Numbered from the stretch's first letter, positions 41,231-50,688 are shown. The stretch: DNA of 64,000 bases from DATARR01 sp044868005 (GCA_044868005.1 JBIOVX010000017.1:1-64000); one strand, 5' to 3'. Notes: a model not told the origin generated them from the sequence alone. Translations and numbers: made by a program.

Positions 41231-42829
41231 TCAGTCGTCCGCTCCGCCGCCCGCGGCCGAGATCCCCAGACTCTTCATATACCGGTGAAAGGTCGCCTTG
41301 GTGAGCCCCAGGCTCTCCCGGGCGGCCTTGACGTTGCCGCCGTGAAGCTCCAGACGCGACTGGATGAGCTCGCGCTGGAAGTCGCGCAGAGCGTCGCGCA
41401 TCGAGCCGTCGCCCAGCAGGGGAGCGGCCTTGGGGTTGGGTTCTCCACGCACGACTTCAGGCAGGCAGCTTTCGATCAGCGCCGGATCGATCCGGGCGCC
41501 GGGCCGCGCGTGGATCACGAACAGCGAGCAGGCGCGCGCCACCTCCCGCACGTTGCCCGGCCAACCGTAGGAGACGAGCGCGCGCACCGCCTCGCGGGTG
41601 AAGCCGAGCGTCCGCTTGCGGTGCTTGCTCTCGTGGTGCCGCCGGAAGTGCTCCAGCAGCAGCGGGATGTCCCGCGGCCGCTCGCGCAACGGCAGGAGCC
41701 GGATGGCGAGCGAGCGGAAGCGGTCGTAGAAGTCCGCCCGCAGGGTTCCCTTGCGGACCGCCTCGGCAAGATCGCGGTTGGTGGCCAGCACGACCGCCAC
41801 GTCGACCGGGATCTCCCGCGTCTGCCCGACGGGGACGACGCGATGGTTCTCGAGCACCCGCAGCAGATGGGCCTGCGCCCGCAGCGTGAGATCGGCCACC
41901 TCGTCGAGGAAGAGGATGCCGCCGTTGGCCGCGCGGAAGAAACCGGGCTCGTCGGTGATGGCGCCGGTGTAGGAACCCTTCTTGTGGCCGAAGAAGCGGG
42001 AGGCCGCGAGCTCCTCCGTGATCTCGGCGCAGTTGACCACCACCAGGGGTTTGCGGCTGCGCGAGCTGTAGGCGTGCAGGTAGCGCGCGACGAGGTCCTT
42101 GCCCGTGCCTCGCTCTCCCAGGATCAGGATGGGCTCGGGATTCTCCGTGTCCAGGGCAGGGATGTACGTCTCGTGCAGCGCGTGCCGCAGCGCCTCGGTG
42201 GCCGCCGAGTCGCCCAGGATCTCCGGCGCGTCGGCGCTCTCATCCGCGGCGGCGAGGAGATCGCGCAGCTCGCGCGCCTGCCGCTCCTGGCGGAAGTAGA
42301 AGCCGCAGGTCCGGCCCACCGCCGCCGCGTATCTCGCCAGCCAGGCGCGGTCCTCCTCTCGATAGGCCTCGGTGAGGCCGCGGTTCTGGAAGTAGACCAC
42401 GGCGAGCACCGCGTCGCGGACCGGATCGCGGATCGGCGCGCAGAGCACGCTGAAAGGACCGTCCTCCAGCGAGGGTGTGCGCGAGACGTCGGCGCGCAGC
42501 CGCGGATCCTCGATCAGCTCCGGCTCGCCGGTCGCGATGACGCGTTGGATCAGAGAGGGGCTCACCCCCGGGACGGACTCGCCTCTCTCGCACGCCGCGA
42601 TCTGTTCCGGGGTGAGCCTGCCGACGGTCTCGATGTTGCGCAGGCGCAAGGGCTCGCGCTCCTCCACCAGCAGGAGCAGGGCCTTGCGGGCGCCGAACCC
42701 CCGCGCCGCGGCGGTGAACGAGGCGCGCAGAGCCGCCTCCTCGCCGGCCTCGCTCGCCAGCACCGCCAGGAGCTCGTTCATCGCCTCCAGGAGCTGAGCG
42801 TAGTCGCGGCCTTCGGGGGAGGTCGTCAT
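41231..42829 (-). CDS. sigma-54-dependent-type transcriptional activator: GAF, AAA+, Fis HTH
   Basis: 532 aa. Residues ~10-190 are a GAF-type sensor (KALLLLVEEREPLRL, FSVLCAPIRDPVRDAVLAVVYFQNRG). The AAA+ domain has Walker A GERGTGKD, Walker B GGILFLDEV, and the arginine-finger/sensor blocks LRADFYDRFRSLAIRLLPLRERPRDI. The sigma-54-contacting loop reads GSYTGA instead of GAFTGA. C-terminal Fis-type helix-turn-helix: GGNVKAARESLGLTKATFHRYMKSLGI. ATG 42829 is chosen; a GTG at 42880 overlapping the upstream gene is also in frame. Likely regulates the peptide promoter next door. Confidence 0.9.
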   Translation of the reverse strand: MTTSPEGRDYAQLLEAMNELLAVLASEAGEEAALRASFTAAARGFGARKALLLLVEEREPLRLRNIETVGRLTPEQIAACERGESVPGVSPSLIQRVIATGEPELIEDPRLRADVSRTPSLEDGPFSVLCAPIRDPVRDAVLAVVYFQNRGLTEAYREEDRAWLARYAAAVGRTCGFYFRQERQARELRDLLAAADESADAPEILGDSAATEALRHALHETYIPALDTENPEPILILGERGTGKDLVARYLHAYSSRSRKPLVVVNCAEITEELAASRFFGHKKGSYTGAITDEPGFFRAANGGILFLDEVADLTLRAQAHLLRVLENHRVVPVGQTREIPVDVAVVLATNRDLAEAVRKGTLRADFYDRFRSLAIRLLPLRERPRDIPLLLEHFRRHHESKHRKRTLGFTREAVRALVSYGWPGNVREVARACSLFVIHARPGARIDPALIESCLPEVVRGEPNPKAAPLLGDGSMRDALRDFQRELIQSRLELHGGNVKAARESLGLTKATFHRYMKSLGISAAGGGADD

Positions 42830-42870
42830 CTCGCCGGCCTCGATGATATGCGATCGAGCTCGGCTCGGCG

Positions 42871-44724
42871 TCATTCGCACGTCAGCCGCAGCCGCCGCTT
42901 GTTGGTGCGCGACTCGGCGAGGGCGATCTCCTTGAGGGTGGGGAAGGCCGCGGGATCGATCCAGCGCTGGCGCAGCTCGGTGCCCCGCTCGAGGACCAGC
43001 ACCCTGCCCTTGACGGCGAGCTGCTGGCGGAAGGCGCCGAGATCGTTCTGCACCGTCACGTCCTGCCCTTCGACCTTGCAGGCGTCCCTGGGCAGGGTGA
43101 CGCGCCAGGCGACGCGGCTGGCAAAGGGGCGAAGCACCAAGGGCACGGAGCGGCCGTCGAGCAGCCCGGAGGCGGGCATATCCACCATGTATGGCAAGGG
43201 AATCGCCGGCAGGGCGCTTTCCCCGGCGGACACCCCCAGGGACGGCACGCGCACCTTCGCTTCCAGCCTCACGGCGGGCACGCCACCGGCGACCGGTTGC
43301 AGGCGGATGCCGTCCACCGTGGCGCCGGCGGGCAGGAAGGCGGCGAAGACTTCGCGCACCACCCGGTCGACGTCCTGCGGCCTGCCGTCGGCGTGCAGCC
43401 GGAGAAAGTCGGCGCCGGCCTCGCCGGAGAGGTCCAGGCGCACGGCGCCGCTCGCTTCGCCGCTCGCCGCCAGGTCGAGATCCGCTTCCAGCCGGCGCCC
43501 TTCCTCGCCGCTGCGGATCGGCGTCCGCACCAGCTCGGCACGGCCGCCGCGCATCACCAGAGCCTCCTGATCCTGCACGGCCGGCTGCAGCCAGCCGAGC
43601 CCGCCGGTCTCCTGCGTGGCGTCGAGGAAGAGGTAGCCGCCGGAGACCGGCGCCTGCTCACCCAGAGCGAGACCGGCGGCGGGCACGGCGACGATCATGT
43701 GGTTGAACTGATAGGGCGACGCGAACTCGCGGTCCACCCGGCCTTTCGGATCGAGCCGGATGAGGGCCGGGTAGGCCTCGACGCCGGCCTCGCGCAGCAG
43801 GTCGATGAGCAGCAGGGCCTTGTCCTTGCAGTCGCCCCAGAGCCGCCCGACGACCTGCTCCGGCGGGGCGGGACGGAAACCGCCGATGCCGATCTCGACG
43901 GCGACATATCGCACCTGCCGGCGCGCGAAGTCGGTAAGGATCTCCATCTGCCGCTCGCGGCCGGCGACGCCGGCGATCAGCTCGCGCGCCTTGTGCCGCA
44001 CCGGCTCGGCGCCGCGGGGAATCTGCGCGGTCAGCCCTTCGAACCACCGGGCCACGGCTTCCCATCCCGCCGAATCGCCCCAGGCATAGCGCAGCACGGC
44101 GCCGTCGTAGGCGATGCCGGGTGCGCGCTCCGGCGGCGCCAGGCGCGGCAGATGGGACGCCGCGACGGTGACCCCGCCCGCCGACTCCTGGACGTCGAGC
44201 CCGGGGAGCTCACCGTCGATCCGCCAGCGCCAGCCGGCGCCGCCGCCGTGCACCGAGACGCGCAGCGACTCGACGGGATCCGTGGAGCCGAGGTCCAGGT
44301 GGCCCGCCGGGAAGTAGGGCCGCTCGCGCACCTCGAAGTCCACGCTCAGCACCGAGCCCACGGGCACGGCCGGGAAGCTGACGGTGCGCAGCCGCAGCGA
44401 CGAGTGCAGCTCGCCGGCGCCCGTCACCTGCTGGGTGTCGAGGTCCCGGCGAGACACTTTGAGGACCCTGCCGTCCGGCCGGGTGGCGGTCGCCGTGAGG
44501 TCCACCAGCTCGCGGTTCTCGTCGAGCGCCACGGGGTAGGGAGACCAGAGCGAGAAGTCGCCGGGCTCGTCGAGCCTCACCCGCAGGCGCCTGCGCTCGG
44601 CGACCGAGCCGTCGGGCCGGATCTCGACGTCGATTGCCCGCTCGAGCACCGTGGCGCCGCGCGCCGGCGCGGCGAGAGCGAGGAGCAGGAGGCTAGCGGC
44701 GGACCAGCAGCAGCTTCTGGGCAT
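42871..44724 (-). CDS. exported DUF3857/transglutaminase-like protein 1
   Basis: 617 aa. Signal peptide, DUF3857 beta-rich region (~25-250, VDVEIRPDGSVAERRRLRVRL, GRVLKVSRRDLDTQQVTG), then a transglutaminase-like core with the intact nucleophile segment LWGDCKDKALLLIDLLREAGVEAYPALI and a His in YQFNHMIVAVP. C-terminal beta-rich part. Overlaps both neighbours: 32 bases with the gene upstream. DUF3857 proteins are envelope proteins of unknown substrate. Confidence 0.87.
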   Translation of the reverse strand: MPRSCCWSAASLLLLALAAPARGATVLERAIDVEIRPDGSVAERRRLRVRLDEPGDFSLWSPYPVALDENRELVDLTATATRPDGRVLKVSRRDLDTQQVTGAGELHSSLRLRTVSFPAVPVGSVLSVDFEVRERPYFPAGHLDLGSTDPVESLRVSVHGGGAGWRWRIDGELPGLDVQESAGGVTVAASHLPRLAPPERAPGIAYDGAVLRYAWGDSAGWEAVARWFEGLTAQIPRGAEPVRHKARELIAGVAGRERQMEILTDFARRQVRYVAVEIGIGGFRPAPPEQVVGRLWGDCKDKALLLIDLLREAGVEAYPALIRLDPKGRVDREFASPYQFNHMIVAVPAAGLALGEQAPVSGGYLFLDATQETGGLGWLQPAVQDQEALVMRGGRAELVRTPIRSGEEGRRLEADLDLAASGEASGAVRLDLSGEAGADFLRLHADGRPQDVDRVVREVFAAFLPAGATVDGIRLQPVAGGVPAVRLEAKVRVPSLGVSAGESALPAIPLPYMVDMPASGLLDGRSVPLVLRPFASRVAWRVTLPRDACKVEGQDVTVQNDLGAFRQQLAVKGRVLVLERGTELRQRWIDPAAFPTLKEIALAESRTNKRRLRLTCE

Positions 44725-46642
44725 CGCTCTTCTCCGTCTGGGCGAACAACGAGCGGATGGCCTCGTACTCCTGCGAGGTCGCGAGGGTCTTGCGGGTGAC
44801 GTCGAGGCGCCGCTTGACCACCACCGAGCGCTCTCCCTGCTGCACCTCCACCGCCAGCGTGCCGGCGGCGTTGGTGACCGCGGCCTCCCGCGGCTTGCCC
44901 TCGACGTTCCATCCCTCGGGCCAGCTCAGGCGCAGCTCGACCTCGTCGCGGTCCGGGTAGTTGAACATCACGGCGCTGCGCCGGCTGGTGACGGGCTGCA
45001 CCAGGGGCTGGACCATCGGTCCCAGCGGCGCGCTGGGCACCACCTCGGCCTCGTCGCCCAGCACCTCCTCCTCCCGTTGCGCCATTGCCCAAGTGACGGT
45101 GACCTGGTTCTCGTCAGGCGACTCCAGGGCCTTGATCTCCGAGATCTGGAAGTCGCGGTAGCTCCCGGCGAGCCAGTCTCCCCAGGCCTTGAGGGTCGCC
45201 GCCTCATCCTCCCGCCAGTCGATCTTCTCCCAGGCATGATGGCCGGTCAGGCGCAGGGTGCCCGTGCCCCCCAAGCGGCCTTTCTCGTCCAGCGCCAGCA
45301 CGACCTCGGCGCGCCGCAGGTTCTGGTCGGCCGACGACTCGGGCAGCGAGATCCTCTCCGGCTTCTTGGCGTCGAAGAGCAGCGCCGGCGTGCCGTCGTA
45401 GCCGGAGCGCAGCCGGCCGAAGGCCAGGGCGCGGTCGGAGGGATCGAGGAACACGCGCTTGCCGTCGAGGTCCACCGCCACGAACACGGCATCGAACCAC
45501 TCGGGGTTCGGCAGCTCCAGATCCACGGCGCCGCGGTTGCGGTCCGCGGCCCACACCAGGCGCGAGTCGATCTTGACCGCCGCTAGCATGGCCTGGAGGA
45601 GCAGAGCCTTCTCGGCGCTGTCGCCCTTGCCTTCGCGCAGGACCTTGGCCAGGGAGGAGCCTTCTCTCAGGTCGACGCCGGTGGCGGGATCGGTCTCGAT
45701 CTCATCGCGGACGAAGCGATAGAGGCCGAGGGCCTTCTCCCGCGGCGTACCGGCGGCGGCGATCTCGCGCGCCCGCTTGGCCACACCGCCGTCCTTGTGG
45801 CGGGCGGGATCGTAGGAGTACTCGAAGATCAGCTCGCAGACTTTGGCCCAGCTCTCCAGCAGCGGCTCGCGCCCGTAGGCGCCCCCTCCCATGGCGGTCG
45901 GCAGCAGCAGCATCTGCGCCGCCAGATCCCGGAAGGGCGGGCCATAGAGGTCGTCCGGCACGGAGGGCAGGTTCTCCGCCCACACCCGGGTCTCGGTGCC
46001 GCTGACGTTTCTCTTGGTCTCATTCTGCATCTGCACCTGCTCCGGGGTGCGCCCCCAGGCCCTCGCCTCGAGATTGGAAGGCGCCTTGAAGACGACCTCG
46101 GCGTAGCGCACCGGGACCTCTTCGGAGAAGAACCAGGGCTCCAGATAGAAGATCGAGTCGAACCCCAGCGTGTACTGGTAATCGAGGATCGCTCCCACCT
46201 GGACGGAGGGAAACGCCACCGCGGTGACGAAGCTCTTGCGGGAGCGGGAGGCCTTGCGCACGAACTTGGCGTCGGAGGGCACGGGGACCACCCGGCCGTC
46301 CGGCAGCACGGTGCGCGCCTGAAAGCCGTGGAGCCGGTAGGCGTCGTTGTGCGCGATGGCGATCTCGCCATTGGCCTTGCCTTCCTCGGTGAGGATCTTC
46401 ATGCGCACCTGCACGCGCAGCGACGAGGCGAGGCTGCCCTGCTGCACCCCGTAACCCGCCAGCAGGAACTCGCCTTTCTTGAACAGCACCACCGCCGGCG
46501 CATTCGGCTCGCCCGGCACGGCCGTCAGCGTACGCTCCGCCTCGGTGACGGGAGGGAAATCCGCCGCGGCCGCGGCGTGGAAGCCGCCCGCCAACGGGGC
46601 CAGACAAGCTGGGATGAGAAGAAGGCGAAGTACACTTTTCAT
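44693..46642 (-). CDS. exported DUF3857/transglutaminase-like protein 2, catalytic Cys replaced
   Basis: 649 aa, signal peptide (MKSVLRLLLIPACLAPLAGG). DUF3857 region LHGFQARTVLPDGRVVPVPSDAKFV, GAILDYQYTLGF; transglutaminase-like fold with EKALGLYRFVRDEI and VLREGKGDSAEKALLLQAMLAAVKI. At the nucleophile position the motif is GKGDSAEKA where the partner gene has WGDCKDKA, so Ser stands in for Cys. First gene of a coupled pair; its promoter must lie in or before the repeat tract at 46741-47430. Confidence 0.85.
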   Translation of the reverse strand: MKSVLRLLLIPACLAPLAGGFHAAAAADFPPVTEAERTLTAVPGEPNAPAVVLFKKGEFLLAGYGVQQGSLASSLRVQVRMKILTEEGKANGEIAIAHNDAYRLHGFQARTVLPDGRVVPVPSDAKFVRKASRSRKSFVTAVAFPSVQVGAILDYQYTLGFDSIFYLEPWFFSEEVPVRYAEVVFKAPSNLEARAWGRTPEQVQMQNETKRNVSGTETRVWAENLPSVPDDLYGPPFRDLAAQMLLLPTAMGGGAYGREPLLESWAKVCELIFEYSYDPARHKDGGVAKRAREIAAAGTPREKALGLYRFVRDEIETDPATGVDLREGSSLAKVLREGKGDSAEKALLLQAMLAAVKIDSRLVWAADRNRGAVDLELPNPEWFDAVFVAVDLDGKRVFLDPSDRALAFGRLRSGYDGTPALLFDAKKPERISLPESSADQNLRRAEVVLALDEKGRLGGTGTLRLTGHHAWEKIDWREDEAATLKAWGDWLAGSYRDFQISEIKALESPDENQVTVTWAMAQREEEVLGDEAEVVPSAPLGPMVQPLVQPVTSRRSAVMFNYPDRDEVELRLSWPEGWNVEGKPREAAVTNAAGTLAVEVQQGERSVVVKRRLDVTRKTLATSQEYEAIRSLFAQTEKSDAQKLLLVRR

Positions 46643-46740
46643 AGGGGCGCTCCCTGCATCATCGACTACGAATGGCGAATCGTCTGCAAACGTTTCGTGC
46701 CGTTACAGCATACCTCAAGCGTTGATCATCGAGGCTCGCG

Positions 46741-47430
46741 GCGGCGTTCCCCAGGATGGGGGAGCCGCATCTGAGATGAGGGCGGCATTCCCCAAGATGG
46801 GGGAGCCATATCTGAGATGAGGGCGGTGCGCCACAAGCTCAGAAATCCCGCCGCAAGCTCGGGGCAGCGTTCCGTCAACTGAGATGCGACGCCCCAAGAT
46901 GAGGGTGCCGCTCCCCGGGCTCAGAAATCGCGCCGCAAGGTTGGGGCGGCGCTCCGCAGGATCAGAAGGCGTTCCCCCGGATGAGGCCGGCGCGCCACAA
47001 GCTCAGAAATCCCGCCGCAAGCTCGGGGCGGCGTTCCGTCAACTTAGATGCGACGCCCCAAGATGAGAGCGCCGCTCCCCAAGCTCAGAAATCGCGCCAC
47101 AAGCTCGGGGCGGCGCTCCGCAGGATCAGAAGGCGTTCCCCCGGATGGAGGCGCCGCGCCGCAAGGTCAGAAGGCGCGCCGCAAGCTCGGGGCGGCGTTC
47201 CGTCATCTAAGATGCGGCGCCCCAAGATGAGGGAGGCGCGCCGCAAGATCAGAAGGCGCTCCCCCAGATGAGGGCGCCGCGCCCCAAGCTCAGAAATCCC
47301 GCCGCAGGATGGGGGCGGCGCTCCCCGATCTCAGAAATCGCGCCGCAAGGTTGGGGCGGCGCTCCCTCATCTGAGATACGGCGCCGCAAGCTCAGATGCG
47401 GCTCCCCCATCCTGGGGCGTGAGTCCGCGA
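46741..47430. repeat. higher-order repeat tract, 164-bp period
   Basis: About 690 bp made of reshuffled short words such as CGCCGCAAGCTCAGAA, GGGGCGGCGCTCC, ATGAGGGCGCC and GATCAGAAGGCG. A 164-bp higher-order unit starts at 46829, 46993 and 47157 with the same word order; before it is a 41-bp tandem duplication (46741 and 46782). Words occur in both orientations and can pair. Open frames through it only reflect the lack of stops; they show no protein-like composition or ribosome sites. No gene is seen between 46643 and 47643. Confidence 0.85.
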
Positions 47431-47587
47431 GCCTGGAGGCGTCGCGCTCGCAGCCGAAGAGCTCCGACTCCAGCAACGGCATGGCACGCCTCTTGAAACT
47501 GAATCAAGACGAGGCGGGAGGGCGGCGCGATGGAAACAGCAGGGGTGCTCTCTTGACGCCGCCCACCGTTCTCGGATGGTAGACCTG

Positions 47588-47615
47588 GTAGGGGCGCAGC
47601 TCGCTGCGCCCCTAC
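47588..47615. terminator. hairpin after the PEGA gene
   Basis: Perfect 12-bp stem GTAGGGGCGCAG / CTGCGCCCCTAC with loop CTCG, just beyond the PEGA gene stop. No T-tract follows; this sequence type is also common as an intergenic repeat. Confidence 0.6.
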
Positions 47616-47643
47616 TCCTTTGTGGGGAAATAACGGCTCTCGT

Positions 47644-49065
47644 CTACCGGGAGTCGGATTCGAGCTCCAGCTCCAGCTTGATCTCCTCACCCGCTTCCAC
47701 CTCGAAGCTCCGCTCCTCGGCCTTGCGGCCAGGCCGCACCACCGCTAGAAGGTGCTCGCCAGGGCTGACCGGCAAGCCGCTGCGCATCATCGTGAGCTCG
47801 GTACCCGTACCGACGAAATGGCCGTCGAGGTAGACCGAGGCATCCTGGGGATAGACTTCCAGGCGCAGGCGGCCCTTCTGCTCCGCGATCTCTTCCGCCT
47901 CGTCCTCCTCATCGCGGTCGTCGGGCCGGTATCCGCGCTCGCGGCGGACGCGGTCCTGCCAATCCTCTTCGTCGTCGTCTCCCGGCTCGCCGCGCTCCAG
48001 GCGCTCTCGCCGCTCACGCTCGTAGCTCAGCCGCTCGTCGCGCCGTTCGTGCGACTTCGAGGCGAGATCCTCCGGCCGCACCGAGTCGCCGGGCTCCATC
48101 CGGTCATCGAGACTGATCACCGAGCCGGGGTAGACCGAGATCTGGCGGGCGATGGTCTTGAAGCCGTCGAGGTAGAGGACGACGTCGTAGGTCCCCTTCG
48201 GCAGCCAGAGGTAGCGCGGCCAGCCGTCGAAGCCGTCCACCTTGCCGACGTATTGGCCGTCGAGGTAGATCTCCGTGCGCGCGGGAGAGACGTCGAAGTC
48301 GAGGGCGCCGACTTCGCCGTGGCCGTAGTACCCGGGCTGCCCGTACCCGTATCCATAGGGGGGATAGTACGGATAGCCATAGCCCCACCACCCTCCCCAC
48401 CACCAGGAGGAGAAGGGCCAGAAGCCGTAGCCATAGTAGCCGTAGGGATAGTAGTAGCCGCCATGGTAGCCGCCGCCGTAATAGCCGCCGCCGTGATGGC
48501 CGCCGCCATGATGATCGCCGCTGCTGCCGCGGGAGGGCGGCTGGCGGTGCGGCCCGTTGTCGCCGGGACCTACCGGACGGGCCGTACGCCCCGAATCCGA
48601 GCCCGAAGACGAGGACGAGCCGCCGCTCGAGCCGCTCGACGACGACACGTGGGAGCCGATCTCGTGGGCGGTCCGGCCGGCGTCGCTGCTGTCGCTCGGC
48701 CGGGAACGCTCCTGGGCGAGGCGAATCGGCGGCGAGAGCTCCTCTGTGCTCGGCACGCTCGGCTCGGCCGCTCCGCCGGTCTCGCTCGGCACGTTCGGTG
48801 CGCTCGCTTCGCTCGGCGCGCTGGGTTCGGCTGGAGCGCTGGGCTCGCTCGACACGCTCGGCATGCTCGGCTCGCTGGGAGCGCTCGGGGAGTCGAAGCT
48901 GCCGAAATCCACCTCGGGAGCGGTCCGGCCGAAGTCACTGCTGTCGTCCGGCCGGGAGAATTCCTGGCCGGCGAGAAGGGGCAGGCTCGCGAGCAGGAGG
49001 GCGGCGGCCGCGAGAGGAAACGCCTTACGCGGGAGCCGCATGACGGCGGGACTCTGGGTGATCAT
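47644..49065 (-). CDS. exported protein with low-complexity regions and two PEGA domains
   Basis: 473 aa. Signal peptide, then a Ser/Pro/Glu repeat region (SAPSEPSMPSVSSEPSAP-like, ~60-125), a Ser/Gly stretch, a Gly/Tyr/His/Trp-rich hydrophobic patch (~200-255) and two PEGA domains: ~260-325 (VSPARTEIYLDGQYVGKVDGF, LPKGTYDVVLYLDGFK) and ~400-473 (VYPQDASVYLDGHFVGTG, VSPGEHLLAVVRPGRK), joined by a highly charged linker. PEGA domains are extracellular beta modules. Start ATG 49065 after AGGAG lies 41 bases inside the upstream glycosyltransferase gene. Confidence 0.82.
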   Translation of the reverse strand: MITQSPAVMRLPRKAFPLAAAALLLASLPLLAGQEFSRPDDSSDFGRTAPEVDFGSFDSPSAPSEPSMPSVSSEPSAPAEPSAPSEASAPNVPSETGGAAEPSVPSTEELSPPIRLAQERSRPSDSSDAGRTAHEIGSHVSSSSGSSGGSSSSSGSDSGRTARPVGPGDNGPHRQPPSRGSSGDHHGGGHHGGGYYGGGYHGGYYYPYGYYGYGFWPFSSWWWGGWWGYGYPYYPPYGYGYGQPGYYGHGEVGALDFDVSPARTEIYLDGQYVGKVDGFDGWPRYLWLPKGTYDVVLYLDGFKTIARQISVYPGSVISLDDRMEPGDSVRPEDLASKSHERRDERLSYERERRERLERGEPGDDDEEDWQDRVRRERGYRPDDRDEEDEAEEIAEQKGRLRLEVYPQDASVYLDGHFVGTGTELTMMRSGLPVSPGEHLLAVVRPGRKAEERSFEVEAGEEIKLELELESDSR

Positions 49066-50002
49066 GGGTGCTCTCCTTTTCCATCTCCGCGCCGAGGTCG
49101 GACCAGGCGCGGTGAAGACCTCGGATGTAGTGGAACCTCAGTACATCTTCCCATAACTTTGGGGTTCCTATCGGCAGTTTTTGCAAGGCGCGGACCAGGA
49201 GCTCCTTGCGCTTCTGAGGAGCCACGGGCGGCAGCGGCGGCGGGCCGCCGGGACCGAGCCCCAGGAAAGACCCGAGCTCCGGATGGAGGCGGTAGAACAC
49301 CACGGCGCAGTAGCCGGCCTTCTCCTGGCGCGCGGCGAAGCGCGCCAGGTCCGTCGGATGATCGTGCGCCACCGCGGCCCTGGGCTCGTAGACGAGCCGC
49401 AACCCGCGCCGTTTCAATCGATAGGAGAGCTCGATGTCCTCCCAGGCCGGGTAGGGAAAGCGCAGGTCGAAAGGCTCCGCCAGCAGCAGATCGCGCCCCA
49501 GCGAGAGGTTGGAGGTGTATAGGAAATTGAACGGTACGTCTTCTTTATCGCGGATCAGCGCGTAGCCGAACTGCAGTCCCTGCTCGTTGATGTAGCGCAG
49601 GAATGGATTGACGCGCATGCGCCGGTGCCAGCCGGTGTAGCCGAGGACAGCTACGTGAGGATCGTCGCCGCGCTGCCGGTGGGCCGTGCGATGGGCGGCG
49701 AGCCATCCTGGCGATGGGACGGTGTCGTCCCCAAGAAAGGCCACCCAGCGGCCGGAGGCGGCGGCGACGCCCGTGTTCCGCGCCGCCGCCGGGCCGTGGT
49801 TCTCCTGCACGATGGCGCGCAACGGCATCTGGAACGTCCGGCTGCGCAGCCAGTCGCCGGTGCCGTCCGTCGAGCCGTCATCGACCACCACCACCTCGAA
49901 GGCGGGCGCGGCATACTGGAACTCCAACGCCTGCAGGACCTCGGCGAGGACCTCCAGGCGGTTGTGGGTGGGGATGACGACGGAGACTTCGGGTGAAACC
50001 AT
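49025..50002 (-). CDS. family-2 glycosyltransferase
   Basis: 325-aa cytoplasmic GT-A enzyme. VSVVIPTHNRLEVLAEVLQAL starts the fold, VVVVDDGSTDGT binds the nucleotide sugar, FLGDDT is the DXD-type metal site, and YPAWEDIELSYRLKRRGLRL the acceptor-side ED motif. Its 3' end overlaps the PEGA gene start. Beginning of the surface-glycan cluster. Confidence 0.9.
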   Translation of the reverse strand: MVSPEVSVVIPTHNRLEVLAEVLQALEFQYAAPAFEVVVVDDGSTDGTGDWLRSRTFQMPLRAIVQENHGPAAARNTGVAAASGRWVAFLGDDTVPSPGWLAAHRTAHRQRGDDPHVAVLGYTGWHRRMRVNPFLRYINEQGLQFGYALIRDKEDVPFNFLYTSNLSLGRDLLLAEPFDLRFPYPAWEDIELSYRLKRRGLRLVYEPRAAVAHDHPTDLARFAARQEKAGYCAVVFYRLHPELGSFLGLGPGGPPPLPPVAPQKRKELLVRALQKLPIGTPKLWEDVLRFHYIRGLHRAWSDLGAEMEKESTHDHPESRRHAAPA

Positions 50003-50083
50003 GGAGAGAGATTACTCCAGGCGGCAGGATCAACGGGCCTTCCGATCCCGGATACGGCCGCGGACGGATGGTATGATAGAGAT

Positions 50084-50425
50084 ATGGACACCGCTCCTAC
50101 AGCTTTCCAGGCCGTAATCTTCTTTGATCGGGGGTGGTGGGTTGCTCAGTGCCTCGAGGTAGACATCTGCGTCGCTTCACGGAAAAAGAACGACTTGCCG
50201 AAGAAGATCGCGCGCCAGTTGCGTGGGCAGGCGGTTTTGGACATCTCCCGTGGAAAGCGCCCATTCGAGACCTTCCCCAAGTCTCCCGAGAAATTCTGGC
50301 GGATGTACTCTGAGGCGCAGCAGGTGAGCGTCGCGGAACTCAAGGAATCCTGGTTCTCTCGCCTCCTCAATGCCGTCAGGGGAATTCCGGAGCTTCGGGC
50401 GAAGCTTACCCTCGCGACCGTCTAG
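50084..50425 (+). CDS. small hypothetical protein, HicB-like strand pattern
   Basis: 113 aa. TAFQAVIFFDRGWWVAQCLEVDICVASRKKNDLPKKIARQL resembles the first beta-beta-beta-alpha part of HicB-fold proteins, with KKNDL where the helix begins; the rest is not recognised. Overlaps the convergent next gene by 4 bases. No HicA-like gene adjoins. Confidence 0.55.
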   Translation: MDTAPTAFQAVIFFDRGWWVAQCLEVDICVASRKKNDLPKKIARQLRGQAVLDISRGKRPFETFPKSPEKFWRMYSEAQQVSVAELKESWFSRLLNAVRGIPELRAKLTLATV

Positions 50426-50679
50426 TCCGGGTTGGCTAATCCCAGTAAAACCAGCCAGTCCGGGCGATTCAAGCCGCGGCAAATCGCCTCCTGTTGCGCG
50501 GGCGCCAGCATCTTCCAGCGGTTGATCCAACCCAGCCTGTAGGTGTTGCCCGTACTCACGTCCTCCAGGTACATCCCCGTACCGGCGAGCAAATCCCATT
50601 TGATCTTCAAATCCTCAACGTCCGTCTCCACCCATATCTCCCTTACAAATTCCAGGACGCTACGGTCGCGGGGCTGCAT
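50422..50679 (-). CDS. small hypothetical protein
   Basis: 85 aa, soluble. Begins MQPRDRSVLEFVREIWVETD; a GTGMYLEDVSTGNTYRLGW beta stretch precedes a helical C-terminus. No family recognised. It ends 4 bases into the convergent HicB-like gene and starts close to the stop of the next glycosyltransferase. Confidence 0.5.
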   Translation of the reverse strand: MQPRDRSVLEFVREIWVETDVEDLKIKWDLLAGTGMYLEDVSTGNTYRLGWINRWKMLAPAQQEAICRGLNRPDWLVLLGLANPD

Positions 50680-50688
50680 GGGCCGGTC

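Noticed and set aside
46884..47582. Several overlapping ORFs in the 164-bp repeat tract
   Set aside because: All frames are open because stops are rare in the repeat words; no start signals.
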